Origin: Salminus brasiliensis
Taxonomy: Eukaryota; Chordata; Actinopteri; Characiformes; Bryconidae
Length of the DNA stretch: 64,000 nucleotides
Reading direction: 5' to 3'
NCBI RefSeq assembly: GCF_030463535.1
Contig: NC_132881.1
Location: 42,366,344-42,430,343 of the forward strand
A program made the translations under genes and the position numbers. Shown here piece after piece: positions 9,587 to 20,310 of this stretch (position 1 is its first letter; the number at the start of each line of letters is the position of its first letter). The notes beneath the pieces are model-generated. The model saw only the letters and a list, made by a program, of their open reading frames with translations, searched no databases and had not been told where the DNA came from.

Positions 9587-12500
9587 AGAATCAGAATCAG
9601 AATCAGAATCTCTTTATTTCACCAAGTATGTTACCCATACAAGGAATTTGTCTTGGTGAGAGCAACACGTATGACAAGTAACAAAGAAACACAGAACACA
9701 GTCTTAAACTAAAAGAAAATTACACTAAACAATAAATAGGGTAGGGGATAAATTAAAAAAAGTAGAAAGTACTAAAGGTAATAAAGGTAATAAAGAGCTG
9801 AAAGATGTATTTACAGAAAAGAAAAGAACATCTGTACAGGTGTGCAAATAGTCATAGTGCAAAATAGGCAGAGTGCAAATAACTGTTCAGTCCGGTTTGG
9901 TACAGTTCAGTTGTAAGTTTAGAGGTTTACAGTGGGAGGTGACCACTGTGATTGAGGAGCGCTACAGCTCTGGGGAAGAAGCTGTTAGCATGACGTGTTG
10001 TGCTGGTTTTGATGGACCGCAGTCTTCTACCCGAGGGGAGTGCCTGGAAGAGGAGGTGTCCAGGATGTGAGGGGTCAGATGTAATCTTGCCAGCCCGCTT
10101 CCTCATCCTGCTGGAGTAGATCTGCTGAAGTGATGGCAGGTTACATCCTATGATCCTCTCTGCTGTCCTGATGATGCGCTGGAGTTTGGTTCTTTCTTGT
10201 GAGGTGGAGGAACCAAACCAGATAGTTATGGAGGCTGTGATAATGGACTCGATGATCGCTGTGTAGAACTGGATCATCAGGGTCTGTGGCAGGTTGAATT
10301 TCTTGAGCTGTCTCAAGAAGTACATTCTTTGTTGAGCTTTCTTGATGATGGAGATGGTGTTTTTCTCCCATTTCAAGTCTCTGGAAATGGTGGTGCCCAG
10401 GAACTTGAGTGACTCCACCATTGATACTGCAGTGTTGTTGATGTGGAGGGGGGGAAGGGTGGGTGGATTGCGTCGGAAGTCCACCACCATCTCTACAGTC
10501 TTTTCTGTGTTTAGCAGCAGGTGGTTGTTGCTGCACCAGGACACCAGCTGCTCAATTTCCTTTCTGTAAGCAGACTCATCACCGTTGGCTATGAGGCCCA
10601 CCAGAGTGGAGTCATCCGCAAATTTCAGGATCTTTACAGCTGGATCTTTGGAGACACAGTCATTAGTGTAGAGGCTAAAGAGAAGGGGTGAAAGAACACA
10701 ACCCTGAGGGACTCCAGTACTGAGTGTCCGGAGGTCTGAAGTGTGCTTCCCCAGCCGCACCTGCTGTCTCCTGTCTGTCAGAAAATCCACGATCCACCGA
10801 CACATGGAGTCTGGCACTGACAGCTGGGAGAGCTTGGCCTGAAGAAGCTGCGGCACAACAGTGTTAAAGGCCGAGCTAAAGTCCACAAACAAAACCCTAG
10901 CATAGTTTCCATGGCTGTCGAGATGTTGCAGGATAAAGTGCAGGGTCAGGTTGACCACATCATCGACAGACCTGTTTGCTCGGTACGCAAACTGCAGGGG
11001 GTCCAGCAGGGGATCTGTGATGGACTTCAGGTGGGCTAGGATCAGGCGTTCAAAGACCTTCATGACTACAGAGGTCAGGGCGACAGGCCTGTAGTCATTC
11101 AGTCCGGTGATGGTGGATTTCTTGGGAACTGGAATGATGGTGGAGGTTTTGAAGCAGGCTGGAACAGAGCAGAGTTCCAGTGATCTGTTAAAAATGTCCG
11201 TAAACACTGGAGCTAGTTGGTCACAGCAGTGTTTTAGGGTGGATGGAGAGACTGAGTCGGGCCCGGGGGCTTTCCTCACCTTCTGTCTGCTGAAGAGCCT
11301 GTGAACATCCTGCCGGTTGATGCAGAGATGAGCAGGAGGCAGAGGTGAGAGGGCCAGTGTGGGGGTGGAGGTGGAGGGGGGTGATGGGTGGTAGACGGTC
11401 TGATTGTCTTTTGTGAGTTCAAATCTGCAGTAGAACTCATTCAGGTCGTTGGTGAGGTGTCGGTCGTTCAGGAGGAGGGGGGTCTTTCTCACCTTGTGAC
11501 CAGTGAGAAGCTGTAGGCCTTTCCAGGCTGAAGATGGGTCGTTAGCAGTGATGTGTCTGTTCAGCTGCTCTGAGTACTTGCTCTTCGCAGCTCTAATCCC
11601 TTTCTCCAGTCTGTATTTGGCCTCCTTAAAGACAGTTCTATCACCACTCCTGAACGCTTCCTCCTTTTCCCTCCGAAGCTGTTTGAGTTCTGCAGTAAAC
11701 CAGGGTTTGTTGTTACTGTATCTCACCTGTGATTTAGTTGAGATACAGCTGTCTTCACAGAAACTGATGTATGACGTCACAGTGTCTGTGTATTCGTCCA
11801 GTCCGTCTGTCGCCTCCTCAAACACAGCCCAGTCTGTGGATTCGAAGCAGCCCTGCAGCTTCTCAATGTCTCCACTGGTCCACCTCTTCACTGTTGTGAT
11901 GACCGGCTTGTTGGTTTTGAGTTTCTGCCGGTAGGTTGGAATGAGGTGAACGAGGCTGTGATCGGAGAGCCCGACAGCTGCGCGTGTGACCGCGCGATAG
12001 GCATTCTTGATACAGGTGTAGCACTTGTCCAGTGTGTTGCCTTCTCGTGTTGGACACGCGATGTGTTGTCTGTATTTGGGCATCTCCTTCGTGAGGTTCA
12101 CACTGTTAAAATCCCCCAGAATGATGAGGAGTGAGTCCGGGAACTCCCGCTCCACCTTCGTGATCTGTTCCGCCAGCTGTTTCAGCGCGTCGCTCGTGCA
12201 CGCGCTTGGCGCAATGTAGGTGCCGGCTAGGATGAACGAGCTGAACTCTCTGGGCGAGTAGAACGGCCTACAGGTTATGAACAGAGATTCCAGATGAGGG
12301 GAGCAGGATTTTAACAGTACCGTAGTGTCTCTACACCAGCGCTCGTTGATGTAGAAGCAGATTCCTCCTCCTCTGCTCTTGCCGCTGCGCTCCGCGTCTC
12401 TGTCCGCTCTGTGCAGCTGGAAGCCCGGGAGGTGCAGCGCGCTGTCCGGGGTCAGCTCGGTCAGCCAGGTCTCCGTGAAGCAGAGCGCAGAAGCAGAGGA

Positions 12501-12900
12501 GAAGTCCTTGTTAGTTTGGTTAAGCAGGAGTAGTTCCTCAGTTTTGTTGCTGAGAGATCGGAGGTTGGAGAGGAATAATGAAGGTAGAGGTGTGCGAGCC
12601 CCGCGCCGCCTCAGACGCACGAGCGCGCCGGCTCGTCTGCCCCTGCGCCGGCTTCTCCACAGTCTCCTGGCGAGGCCGAGCGCGGTCAGCGCGGCTGTGG
12701 TGAGGATCTCCGCACAAACTGAAGTTTCTTGTACAAATTCCGGGATGTAAATATGTATGTTTGTGTCTATTCCTGTTGTATAAAGTGACTTAGTGATGTT
12801 GTCCACAGCAGTGATATATAGAGTATTAATAATAAAGTGTCCGAGTGCAGTCTTAGGAATATGACAGCTCAGCACTGTTGTCACACTGCATCACTTTTTT
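9587..12900 (-). mobile_element. L2/CR1-like non-LTR retrotransposon, near full length
   Basis: The element lies antisense to maml3. Its 3' end (low coordinates) carries four tandem TCAGAA/AGAATC hexamer copies at 9587-9610, the short 3'-terminal repeat typical of L2/CR1-type LINEs, followed by about 320 bp of 3' UTR and the ORF at 9927-12884. The 5' limit is set just upstream of the ORF start and is uncertain. There is no ORF1, so the copy is either 5'-truncated or from a single-ORF lineage. Confidence 0.85.
9927..12884 (-). CDS. LINE endonuclease-reverse transcriptase ORF, intact
   Basis: A 985-residue protein of a non-LTR retrotransposon, which nicks target DNA and copies its own RNA at the nick. 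The first 100 residues are basic and unassigned. An apurinic-type endonuclease domain follows: NLRSLSNK near residue 107, the catalytic glutamate in CFTETWL (138), GDFN (257-260) and SDHS (307-310). The reverse transcriptase spans about residues 535-800, with KAPGPD, LNDYRPVALTS, the first aspartate in LFVDFSSAFNT (668), TGVPQGCVLSPLLFSLYT, and the catalytic FADD box at 755-758. There is a C-terminal region with WFGSSTSQERTKLQ. No stop or frameshift interrupts it, which suggests recent insertion. The upstream methionine at 12884 is the longest choice; the true start could be internal. The family is placed in L2/CR1 from the motifs and the 3' hexamer repeats. Confidence 0.9.
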   Translation of the reverse strand: MTTVLSCHIPKTALGHFIINTLYITAVDNITKSLYTTGIDTNIHIYIPEFVQETSVCAEILTTAALTALGLARRLWRSRRRGRRAGALVRLRRRGARTPLPSLFLSNLRSLSNKTEELLLLNQTNKDFSSASALCFTETWLTELTPDSALHLPGFQLHRADRDAERSGKSRGGGICFYINERWCRDTTVLLKSCSPHLESLFITCRPFYSPREFSSFILAGTYIAPSACTSDALKQLAEQITKVEREFPDSLLIILGDFNSVNLTKEMPKYRQHIACPTREGNTLDKCYTCIKNAYRAVTRAAVGLSDHSLVHLIPTYRQKLKTNKPVITTVKRWTSGDIEKLQGCFESTDWAVFEEATDGLDEYTDTVTSYISFCEDSCISTKSQVRYSNNKPWFTAELKQLRREKEEAFRSGDRTVFKEAKYRLEKGIRAAKSKYSEQLNRHITANDPSSAWKGLQLLTGHKVRKTPLLLNDRHLTNDLNEFYCRFELTKDNQTVYHPSPPSTSTPTLALSPLPPAHLCINRQDVHRLFSRQKVRKAPGPDSVSPSTLKHCCDQLAPVFTDIFNRSLELCSVPACFKTSTIIPVPKKSTITGLNDYRPVALTSVVMKVFERLILAHLKSITDPLLDPLQFAYRANRSVDDVVNLTLHFILQHLDSHGNYARVLFVDFSSAFNTVVPQLLQAKLSQLSVPDSMCRWIVDFLTDRRQQVRLGKHTSDLRTLSTGVPQGCVLSPLLFSLYTNDCVSKDPAVKILKFADDSTLVGLIANGDESAYRKEIEQLVSWCSNNHLLLNTEKTVEMVVDFRRNPPTLPPLHINNTAVSMVESLKFLGTTISRDLKWEKNTISIIKKAQQRMYFLRQLKKFNLPQTLMIQFYTAIIESIITASITIWFGSSTSQERTKLQRIIRTAERIIGCNLPSLQQIYSSRMRKRAGKITSDPSHPGHLLFQALPSGRRLRSIKTSTTRHANSFFPRAVALLNHSGHLPL

Positions 12901-13248
12901 CAGTTCACGTTTAATCCCATCCTCGTTACACCCTAAGGCTTACACTGAGCAAATGTGTCATTTATAGCAGCATTATGTAAGAATTACTATTGTGCTCCAG
13001 GGTGTGTAACTTACTTTTATACCACTGTTGCAAATATAAATTCACACATTGAGCGCCCCCTAATGGACAGCTCTACACACATTTGTTGACTAGCTAATGG
13101 CCGATTTATGCTTCAGCATGCAATCAGTGCTGAGTGTAGTCTGGCGTGTTTTTTTAAGGTGGTAGTAATTTCAGGCTTCTGCAGTTGACTCTACACAAGG
13201 ATGATTAGGCTAGAAGTAGCTGTGGGGAGTGTGACAGGAGTCATAGAT

Positions 13249-13480
13249 TGAGAAGAGGTTCAGATGGAAAATGGGTCGCAGAGCAGATACAGTTAATGAT
13301 TGACTAAAGGGGGTGATTGCATTTGGGTGTGGTTAAGGACCATAGTGTGAAGGAAGTAGCTGAATCTGCAGGTGTATGGAAGCGTACAGTCATACGGGTC
13401 TACCAGCAGTGGCAGAAATCCCAGTCTCCAGACAATTACCGAGTAGAACGTCAGGGAAGCATCCACAAAATCTGGCTCAT
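13249..13480 (+). pseudogene. Tc1/mariner-like transposase N-terminal remnant
   Basis: The frame reads VKDHSVKEVAESAGVWKRTV then IRVYQQWQKSQSPDNYRVER, a helix-turn-helix DNA-binding region of a Tc1/mariner-type transposase. The preceding ATGGGTCGCAGAGCAGATAC gives MGRRADTVND and then hits a stop and frame change. No DDE catalytic part is present, so this is a dead fragment. Confidence 0.65.
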
Positions 13481-13710
13481 GGAGGTATTACTCGTTATTC
13501 AGTCACAGGTGGCAATTTTTTGGCTGGTGATCTTGACATTGACTGAGAGAGTGTCGTCTGAGGAGAGGAAAGGCTATATGGCTATTGTACTGATCTAATA
13601 TAGAGGGGTGAATTGTCTGAGCTTGTTCAGCTCCTGAGAGACACGGATATTTGGTTCGTCATATGCAACCATTTATCTCCCATCAGTGTACGCACAAGCC
13701 ATAATCCATG

Positions 13711-13800
13711 GGTATGGCTGGGTATGGCTGGGTATGGCTGGGTATGGCTGGGTATGGCTGGGTATGGCAGGGTATGGCAGGGTATGGCAGGGTATGGCAG
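13711..13800. repeat. 10-bp minisatellite, nine units
   Basis: Nine perfect-length copies of GGTATGGCTG. The last four have GGTATGGCAG, which shows stepwise expansion of a single-base variant. Confidence 0.95.
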
Positions 13801-14099
13801 ATTTGACGCAGAAGCATAAGCTGGCCTCATTAGGTCCAGAACAGACATCTGAAGGTTAAGGAAGCATGTGGACTGGTGGTAGAGTGATACTACAGGATTT
13901 TACACTATTATGACTCACCTGTAAAATGATCTGAACAGTGTGTTGGTCAGTGGAGGTGTGTGTGTTTGTTTTCTAAAGGCCAGTCCAGTTGTTGACTTCA
14001 CTCTTCTCACAGCAGATCATTTACTCTTACAGTCTCCAAATGACCACTTTGCCAAGCGCACCCAGAACTCCTGCCAGCATCTAAGCTAATGAGCGAGAA

Positions 14100-14192
14100 A
14101 ACACACACACAGACACACACACGCACTTATAAACCAAAGAACATTAAAACATGTACATACAGTACACACACATACACACACACACACACACG
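14100..14192. repeat. (CA)n-rich stretch
   Basis: Interrupted CACACA runs at 14100-14122 and 14163-14192. A T/ATT-rich tract follows at 14411-14445. Confidence 0.85.
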
Positions 14193-15057
14193 TACAATTC
14201 AAAACACAGGAAAGCCTCATATCACATATTTACGCATATGTAAAGTACACCCCCAACCCACATGCACATGCACACCCTGAAGCAGAGTCTGCCTATTGAT
14301 CTTGCTGTCATGTTGCCATGGAAACCATATTAGATTTAGATCCAGTGGGAAATGCCCTCTTGGTCAGCCCTATCAGCAGGACAGGCACCTGAGGGGTATC
14401 AGATGTCCAGGATTTTTTTTATTATTATTATTATTTTTTTTTAAAAGAGTGGCTGGCTTTATTGAACCCAGCATCAGTCCGACCAGGATGCCTGTTCACG
14501 TAATCACTGAGGTTGTATAGGGAATTTTACAGTAGAATTAAGACAAGCACACTGTTTATATTAGAGGTGCACTGATGGGAATTGTGCTGATGCTGGTGTT
14601 TAGGTGGGGGGCGGGTGTACCTATATATATAATGTATAAGGGCCACGCACTTATCTATCAATACAAATGTAGGTCTGATACCCTTATGCATCCCTAATTT
14701 ATACATACTTAGTCCAGGTTGCATGTGTCCCCTTTATGACTCCGGATTCGGGGTCCTGTTGTATCCCTGTGTGGCTGAAAATCAAATCAGCAGATGCAGA
14801 TTAGGGCAACAGTACAGTTTTGCCAAGTTAACAGAGGAGCGTTCCTTGACTTGACTAGGTACCAGAGCTTATTTTATAGGTGTTTTGAGATGCTGCTGTT
14901 CTGTCTGGTACAGGGGCTCTAGTTTTTGTAGTGGGGGAAATTCAGATTCCAGTGGCAATATCCTTAAATTGATGTACAACCTTTACATTATTTTAGGGTT
15001 CTCTTATAGTTCTCTAAGGAACATGGTTCTTTTATTGTGACACTCAAATAACTCTTT

Positions 15058-15572
15058 CTTGTGTCTTTAGGGACATCTACTCTGTCATTGTTTCTTCTGA
15101 AATCAAGAGTACTAAAGTTTATCCTGCTTCTGTTGGAGTAACTGTCTCTACTGTCCAGGGAAGAAGGCTTTCTACTAGATTTTGGAGGAGCATTACAGTG
15201 AGGATTTAATTGCATTCAGTAATGAGTGTCAGGATGTTTGATGTACCCAACTTCCCAACTCATCCCAAATGCACTGGATGCAGCACCATCCATCATCCCA
15301 GAGAACACAGTTCTTCCACTGCTCCACAGCTCAATGCTGGGGGGCTTTATACCCCTCTAGCCCACGCCTGGCATTAGGCAGCATGGTGCCAATAGGTTCA
15401 TGTTCTTCTACTCCAGAGAGTCCTATTCTATCGGCAGTACTTCTCTACAGGGACTAGATAAGCTGTGTATGTGTGTGCATTTGCACATCTGTGTCAGCAA
15501 CAGATGCAACTTAAAGTGGAGGAATGCATTCATTAGAAGGGGTGTCCACAAACATTTGGTCATGTAGTGTAG
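15058..15572 (+). mobile_element. Tc1-type MITE, most complete copy (about 515 bp)
   Basis: Collinear with the other copies over its whole length: CTTCTGAAATCAAGAGTACT, GTCCAGGGAAGAAGGCTTTC, CACTGCTCCACAGCTCAATG, CACGCCTGGCATTAGGCAGC, TCCAGAGAGTCCTATTCTAT and the terminal GGTGTCCACAAACATTTGGT. The 5' terminal repeat is decayed. It encodes no protein. Confidence 0.75.
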
Positions 15573-16323
15573 CTGATAGTGTAATGGATTCGCGCTGCAG
15601 AGTGGAGCAGTATCACATACAGAAGCACTGTCTGTTCTTTATTTGTTAAGCTGATCTACGGTTCTTTAAGAAGTAGGTGTCTGGTTTTGTGAGCTGACCG
15701 TGTAATTAATGCATCATTCAGAGCAATTAGTAGGCATGCAAATCTGTCGGCTTCACCATGTTTGTTTGGTTGAGCGCCATTGTTTATGATGCTTTCTGCA
15801 GCTGAGCATTCAACACACCAGCTGGGAGCTAATTATCTGCAGAAGATACATCGCTCAAGTGACCACAGTGGAGTGCACCTCACTCCAAGGCAACCACTGG
15901 CCTGACACTGATGAAACTGAGCTTAGCCAAATCTGGCTGGATGAGCCACACATTCAGCTTCAAAGTGTACCACTCAAATCTCAAGAATATGTACACACAC
16001 ACACACGCACACACACACACTCATCCTGAAGCGATAGAGTTGCCCATGGGCTCAGTTTCAGCCGATGAAAGCTCCCTCCTCTCTCTGCACTTCAGCTTCC
16101 TCTCCTCAAAGCATCACCTGCTCCTGTTTGTTTGTTTATTTATTTATATATTTATTGGCAGGGTTGAACTCTCCCTCTGGAAGCTCGGCCTGTTGCCGTG
16201 GCAACCTGGCCCCCCGAATTTCTCTGTGCAATTTCTTGGTCTAAACCAGCATGGATCATCTGGATAGATAGAGCCTTTCATACAGAAGTTCATACAGAAA
16301 CACCATTTATTGCATTTACTAGT

Positions 16324-16324
16324 G

Positions 16325-16364
<40 letters not shown>

Positions 16365-16365
16365 G
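16324..16365. repeat. (TTA)n microsatellite
   Basis: About 13 TTA/ATT triplets. Other simple tracts nearby are (CA)n at 15995-16020, TTTA repeats at 16651-16674 and a 26-bp poly(A) at 16868-16893. Confidence 0.9.
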
Positions 16366-17143
16366 GAGTTGTAGTAGTAGTATTCATTGCATGCACTATT
16401 ATTATAATACAGTGCATATATACATACACACAATATAATTATTATCATTATTATTATTAACCATTGCATTTTGCCTCTCTTCAACTCATAGATTTGAACA
16501 GACCGTTTCAGAGACTGTACCTTTAAGATGGGTATAAGATAAATTAACTCAGTTCTCATTGGCTATCCTGTTTTTTGTGCCTCCTTAAAAACGCCTGAGA
16601 ACTGTAGTGTGAATGGATGGGGCTAAACTGTGGTAGGCTGAATAGGCAAGTTATTTATTTATTTATTTATTTATAAACAGGATTTTTTTTACAGTTCAGT
16701 TTAGAGTGTATGGCCTGGGAAATTAACTTTAAAAAAATTATTATTAGGTAAATTCAGTTTTCCCTGATTGGGGAACGTTAGTTGTTCAATGGGGTGTCAT
16801 GCCTGGTTTTACTTACCATATCAACAGGTTTGGGTCTTTGCTTCTGACTTGATTGCATGGTTTTATGTAAAAAAAAAAAAAAAAAAAAAAAAAAGGGCCA
16901 AGAATATTAAGCAATAATTTTATTAATGTTTATTTTAGTTCTGCAGTTAAAGGTTAAGGGTATTATGAAGGTAAAACACAAGCTTAGTATCAAGTGAAAA
17001 TGTGGATTCTTGATGGTTTCAAGAGGTCCGAGTGTGAAATAACGAAATTATGATAAGAGACACTGAACATACAAAAGATCTGAAGTGTCCCTTTGAACAT
17101 CTCCTGATCTATCCTCACACCCTCTTCTTTGTCCCTTTTTTAG

Positions 17144-18150
17144 GCACAGCGCAAGAGATTGCGGCAAGGAACCAGGCTATTCAGAACATGAGGAACGCTC
17201 GCCTCCTTCAGCAACAGCAGCAGCAGCAGCAGAACCAAGGCATCCTACAGATGACCCCAGTCCAAAACTCCGGCCCGATGCCTGGTCAGGGCGAGATGGG
17301 CATGGCCTACGGAAGCCAAGCGGGCGGCCAGACGGGCATGTACCAGGGCATGAACTCTGGAATGGGACAGATGCTCCAGCCGCAACACCACCCCAACCAG
17401 GGCGCCATGGGCATGGCCCAGAGACCTGCAGGCAACAGCGGCCAGGGGATGGTAGCAGCCAGTGCTGGGGGTGGTGGCTATGGTCAGGGCATGCTGATGA
17501 ACCCTGCACTGTCCCAGCAACAGTTGAAGCCAGGCGGTGTCGGGCAGCCAATGGCCAAAGCCCAGGCGCAGAGACTGCAGAGCATGATGGGAGGTGGAGG
17601 CCAGGGGTGGCCCCAGCAGCAGCCGCCGCCACCACCTCCACCACAGCAGCAGCAACAAAATCTCCAAGCCATGGGCGGAAGGACTACAAACGACATGGTG
17701 GCGTTTAACAGCAACTACCCAATGCAAAGCGGGCAGCCGTCGAGGATGCCCAAGCAGCATTTTGCCCAAGGGATGGGCGGCCAGGGCATGGTGGACCCGC
17801 GGGCCATGAACCCAGCAAGCATGGGTGGACCCATGATGCCACACATGGCGGGCCAGCCGAGGACTGGCCAGCCACGGGGCATGGTGATGCCTGGCATGAG
17901 CCAGGGCGGTATGCCCAACATGGCCTTCGGACAAGGCTCCGCCCAGGCAATGGCAGGGGCGGGACCAGGGGGAGGGGCTTATATGCCTGCAGGTCAGCCG
18001 CAAGGCTACCAACGGACGTCTAGTCAGGACCTGGCGTACGGTTACGGCGCCCAGTCGGGTGGGGGGGGCGGGGTCTCGTTTGGCTTATCGGACGGTGCAG
18101 AGCTGGACTCAACGGATGGTTGGATGGAGGAGTTTTTCCCCAGTCAATAG
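17144..18150 (+). CDS. maml3: maml3 terminal coding exon
   Basis: Encodes the last 335 residues of a mastermind-like 3 protein, a Notch-pathway nuclear coactivator. The acceptor is CCCTTTTTTAG. The peptide begins GTAQEIAARNQAIQNMRNAR, has a Q9 run, and then a long G/M/Q/P-rich disordered region with GMAYGSQAGGQTGMYQGMNS, LQSMMGGGGQGW, a P9/Q5 block, MQSGQPSRMPKQHFAQGM and GMVMPGMSQG. The order of these phrases matches what I recall of vertebrate MAML3 and not MAML1 or MAML2. The end is DGAELDSTDGWMEEFFPSQ. The SDGAEL block and an acidic W-M-x-E tail are family-like, but the tail is shorter than in the mammalian protein as I remember it. The stop is TAG at 18148. Confidence 0.9.
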
Positions 18151-18802
18151 CCAACATGGAAAACTGTAAAAGTTTTGGGACGGGCGCGGAAAAGTGTTTT
18201 TTATTACGTAAAAAAGGAAAAGATTTATGGACGTGTTTTTGTTTTGCTGTTTTCATTTAATGTTCAACAACTTGGGGAAAATATTACATGTCGTGTATTG
18301 TACGTGTGCTGTCACTATATTTAAACCAACAATCTCTGAGCTGTGCTCCTGTCTAGGAGCCAAGTCTCTTTAGGCTTAATGGTGTGCCCATCTTTCCTTC
18401 AGTTTTGCAGTCAATATGTAAAGATACCGACTCAGTTTCCCTAAAGTGAATTCTGGAACAGACCGGGTTAGCTTAGACGAGATGTTAGCCTCCATTCTCA
18501 AATCGGGCTGGTTCGTCAACATCAGATTGTGAAGTGTGTTTGGGGTGCGTGTGTGAGAGAGAGAGACCTAGTAAATAAAATATACAATCGCAGTCACCTT
18601 TAACTGTATTTTTGAGAACTGATTCAGTATTGTCAAACATAATATTGCAATACTTTGATATATCAATATTTTTACACCCCTACTGGATCCAGTATACTCC
18701 TCCAGAATTCCCATATCAGTGCAGCCATAATGATGGGGAGAAAAAGCAGAAGCTGGAAGCTGTTTGTTTGGCTTGTTGAATTACTGTGAAAGGAAAGGGA
18801 TC

Positions 18803-19105
18803 TCTTATGGACCTGCAGGCCATGAACCCAGCTAGCGTAGATGGAACCATGGTGCCACATGGCTAGCCCACCGTGGGCCATGGTGATGCCTGGCATGAGC
18901 CAGGACGTGGCCTTTAGACAATTCCAACCAGACAGTGATGGGGGCGGGGACAGAGGAGGGGCTTTTATTTATGCCTGTCGGTCAGCCACAATCAAACAGA
19001 CGTGTAGTCAGGTCCTGGCATATGGTTATGGTGTCCTGTCCAGATCTGGGGGTGGAGCCTTGCCGTGTAGCCTATCAGATGGTGCAGAGCTGGACTCCGT
19101 TTGAG
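18803..19105 (+). pseudogene. Decayed partial duplicate of maml3 exon end
   Basis: This segment aligns to 17788-18115 of the coding exon. Shared phrases in order are GCCATGAACCCAGC, CATGGTGATGCCTGGCATGA GCCAGG, GGAGGGGCTT, GTCAGGTCCTGGCATATGGTTATGG, and GGTGCAGAGCTGGACTC. Small deletions and stops break the frame. It is in direct orientation 650 bp downstream of the real stop, so it is a local tandem duplication now lying in the 3' UTR. Confidence 0.8.
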
Positions 19106-19229
19106 ATATCGGCCAAATGGAAGCATCTGATACTGAGATGATTCTGATATCATTGAGCATCCCTATCCATCACATCTGTTCCCTTGCTCTTCTCACTTGC
19201 TCTACAGACTGATGCTACGGCCCACTGCT

Positions 19230-19425
19230 CTGGGGTGTGTGTGTGTGTGTGTGTGTGGCTAGAGTGTTTGTACCTGCACTTCAGGCATTGTGATGAAACA
19301 CATCACAGCCTTTGTTTTTTCCCGCAGCAAGTCTATCATGTGTGTTCTGCTGTAGCTGGGCAGCCAGTGTTAGCCATTTTTGAGTGTGTGTGAGTGTGTT
19401 TGGGAGTGTGTGTGTGTGTGTGTGT
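19230..19425. repeat. (GT)n microsatellites
   Basis: GT runs at 19233-19257 and 19407-19425. Confidence 0.9.
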
Positions 19426-19795
19426 TAACAGTAATCAAAGAGACTTGGCAGCTAAAAACTTATCTCTCCACTTAAAATCCGGAGGCTGGAAGAGATGATG
19501 TTTTCTCATAAGTCATATGGCAGCTAGGAACACAAGCATGGCATCAGTGGTATGGGTCAAAAACACACGCCAATCAGAGCAGCTTCTGAAAGCAGCTGCT
19601 GTCGTTAAGCCTTTCGCTCGTTTTCAGACACATTTTCGCTTGGTGATGTTTGTCTGATCATAGAAAGTCTAAGACTGATGTTTAGACACCATATCTTGGC
19701 CGTGGTTTGAGTTCACTGATGAATCTGGTTATTCTGGAAAGGGAGTGTGATCAGAGCAAGCCTGCTGCTTCTGTTGGCCTCAATGGGACACATTT

Positions 19796-19800
<5 letters not shown>

Positions 19801-19843
<43 letters not shown>

Positions 19844-20078
19844 CTCGCTCTCACTCACTCACTCACTCACTCACACACACTCTCTCTCTCTCTCTCCCCT
19901 CTCGCTCTCACTCACTCACTCACTCACACACACACACTCTCTCTCTCTCTCTCTCTCCCCTCTCGCTCTCACTCACTCACTCACTCACTCACTCACACAC
20001 ACACTCTCTCTCTCTCTCTCTCTCTCTCCCTCCCCTCTCGCTCTCACTCACTCACTCACTCACTCACTCACTCACACA

Positions 20079-20123
<45 letters not shown>

Positions 20124-20162
20124 CCCTCTCGTTCTCACTCACTCACTCACTCACACACACTC

Positions 20163-20232
<70 letters not shown>

Positions 20233-20310
20233 CTCTCGCTCTCACTCACTCACTCACTCACACACACTCTCTCTCTCTCTCTCTCTCTCCTCTCTCTATG
20301 TCTCTCTCCC
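19801..20310. repeat. Compound (CT)n-(CACT)n-(CA)n array, about 510 bp
   Basis: A higher-order array in which each block reads (TC)n, then CCTCTCGCTC, then (TCAC)n, then (AC)n. The block is repeated about six times with length changes. The long open frames through it are repeat artefacts. One strand is pyrimidine-rich throughout. Confidence 0.95.

Larger units (their letters stand above)
8986..17143 (+). other. maml3: maml3 last intron, with nested transposons
   Basis: An 8.2-kb intron from GTAAGA to TTTTTTAG at 17143. It contains an antisense LINE, a Tc1 remnant, a 10-bp minisatellite, a Tc1-type MITE and several simple repeats. Sequence at 12900-13240, 13805-14090, 14195-15055 and 15575-16320 showed no gene or element I could name. 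Confidence 0.8.

Noticed and set aside
12379-12750. Plus-strand 123-codon frame opposite the LINE
   Set aside because: Antisense shadow of the GC-rich 5' part of the LINE ORF.
17177-18012. Minus-strand frames across the maml3 last exon (up to 255 codons)
   Set aside because: Shadows of the GC-rich, stop-poor plus-strand exon. Composition mirrors poly-Q/M/G codons and no domain is seen.
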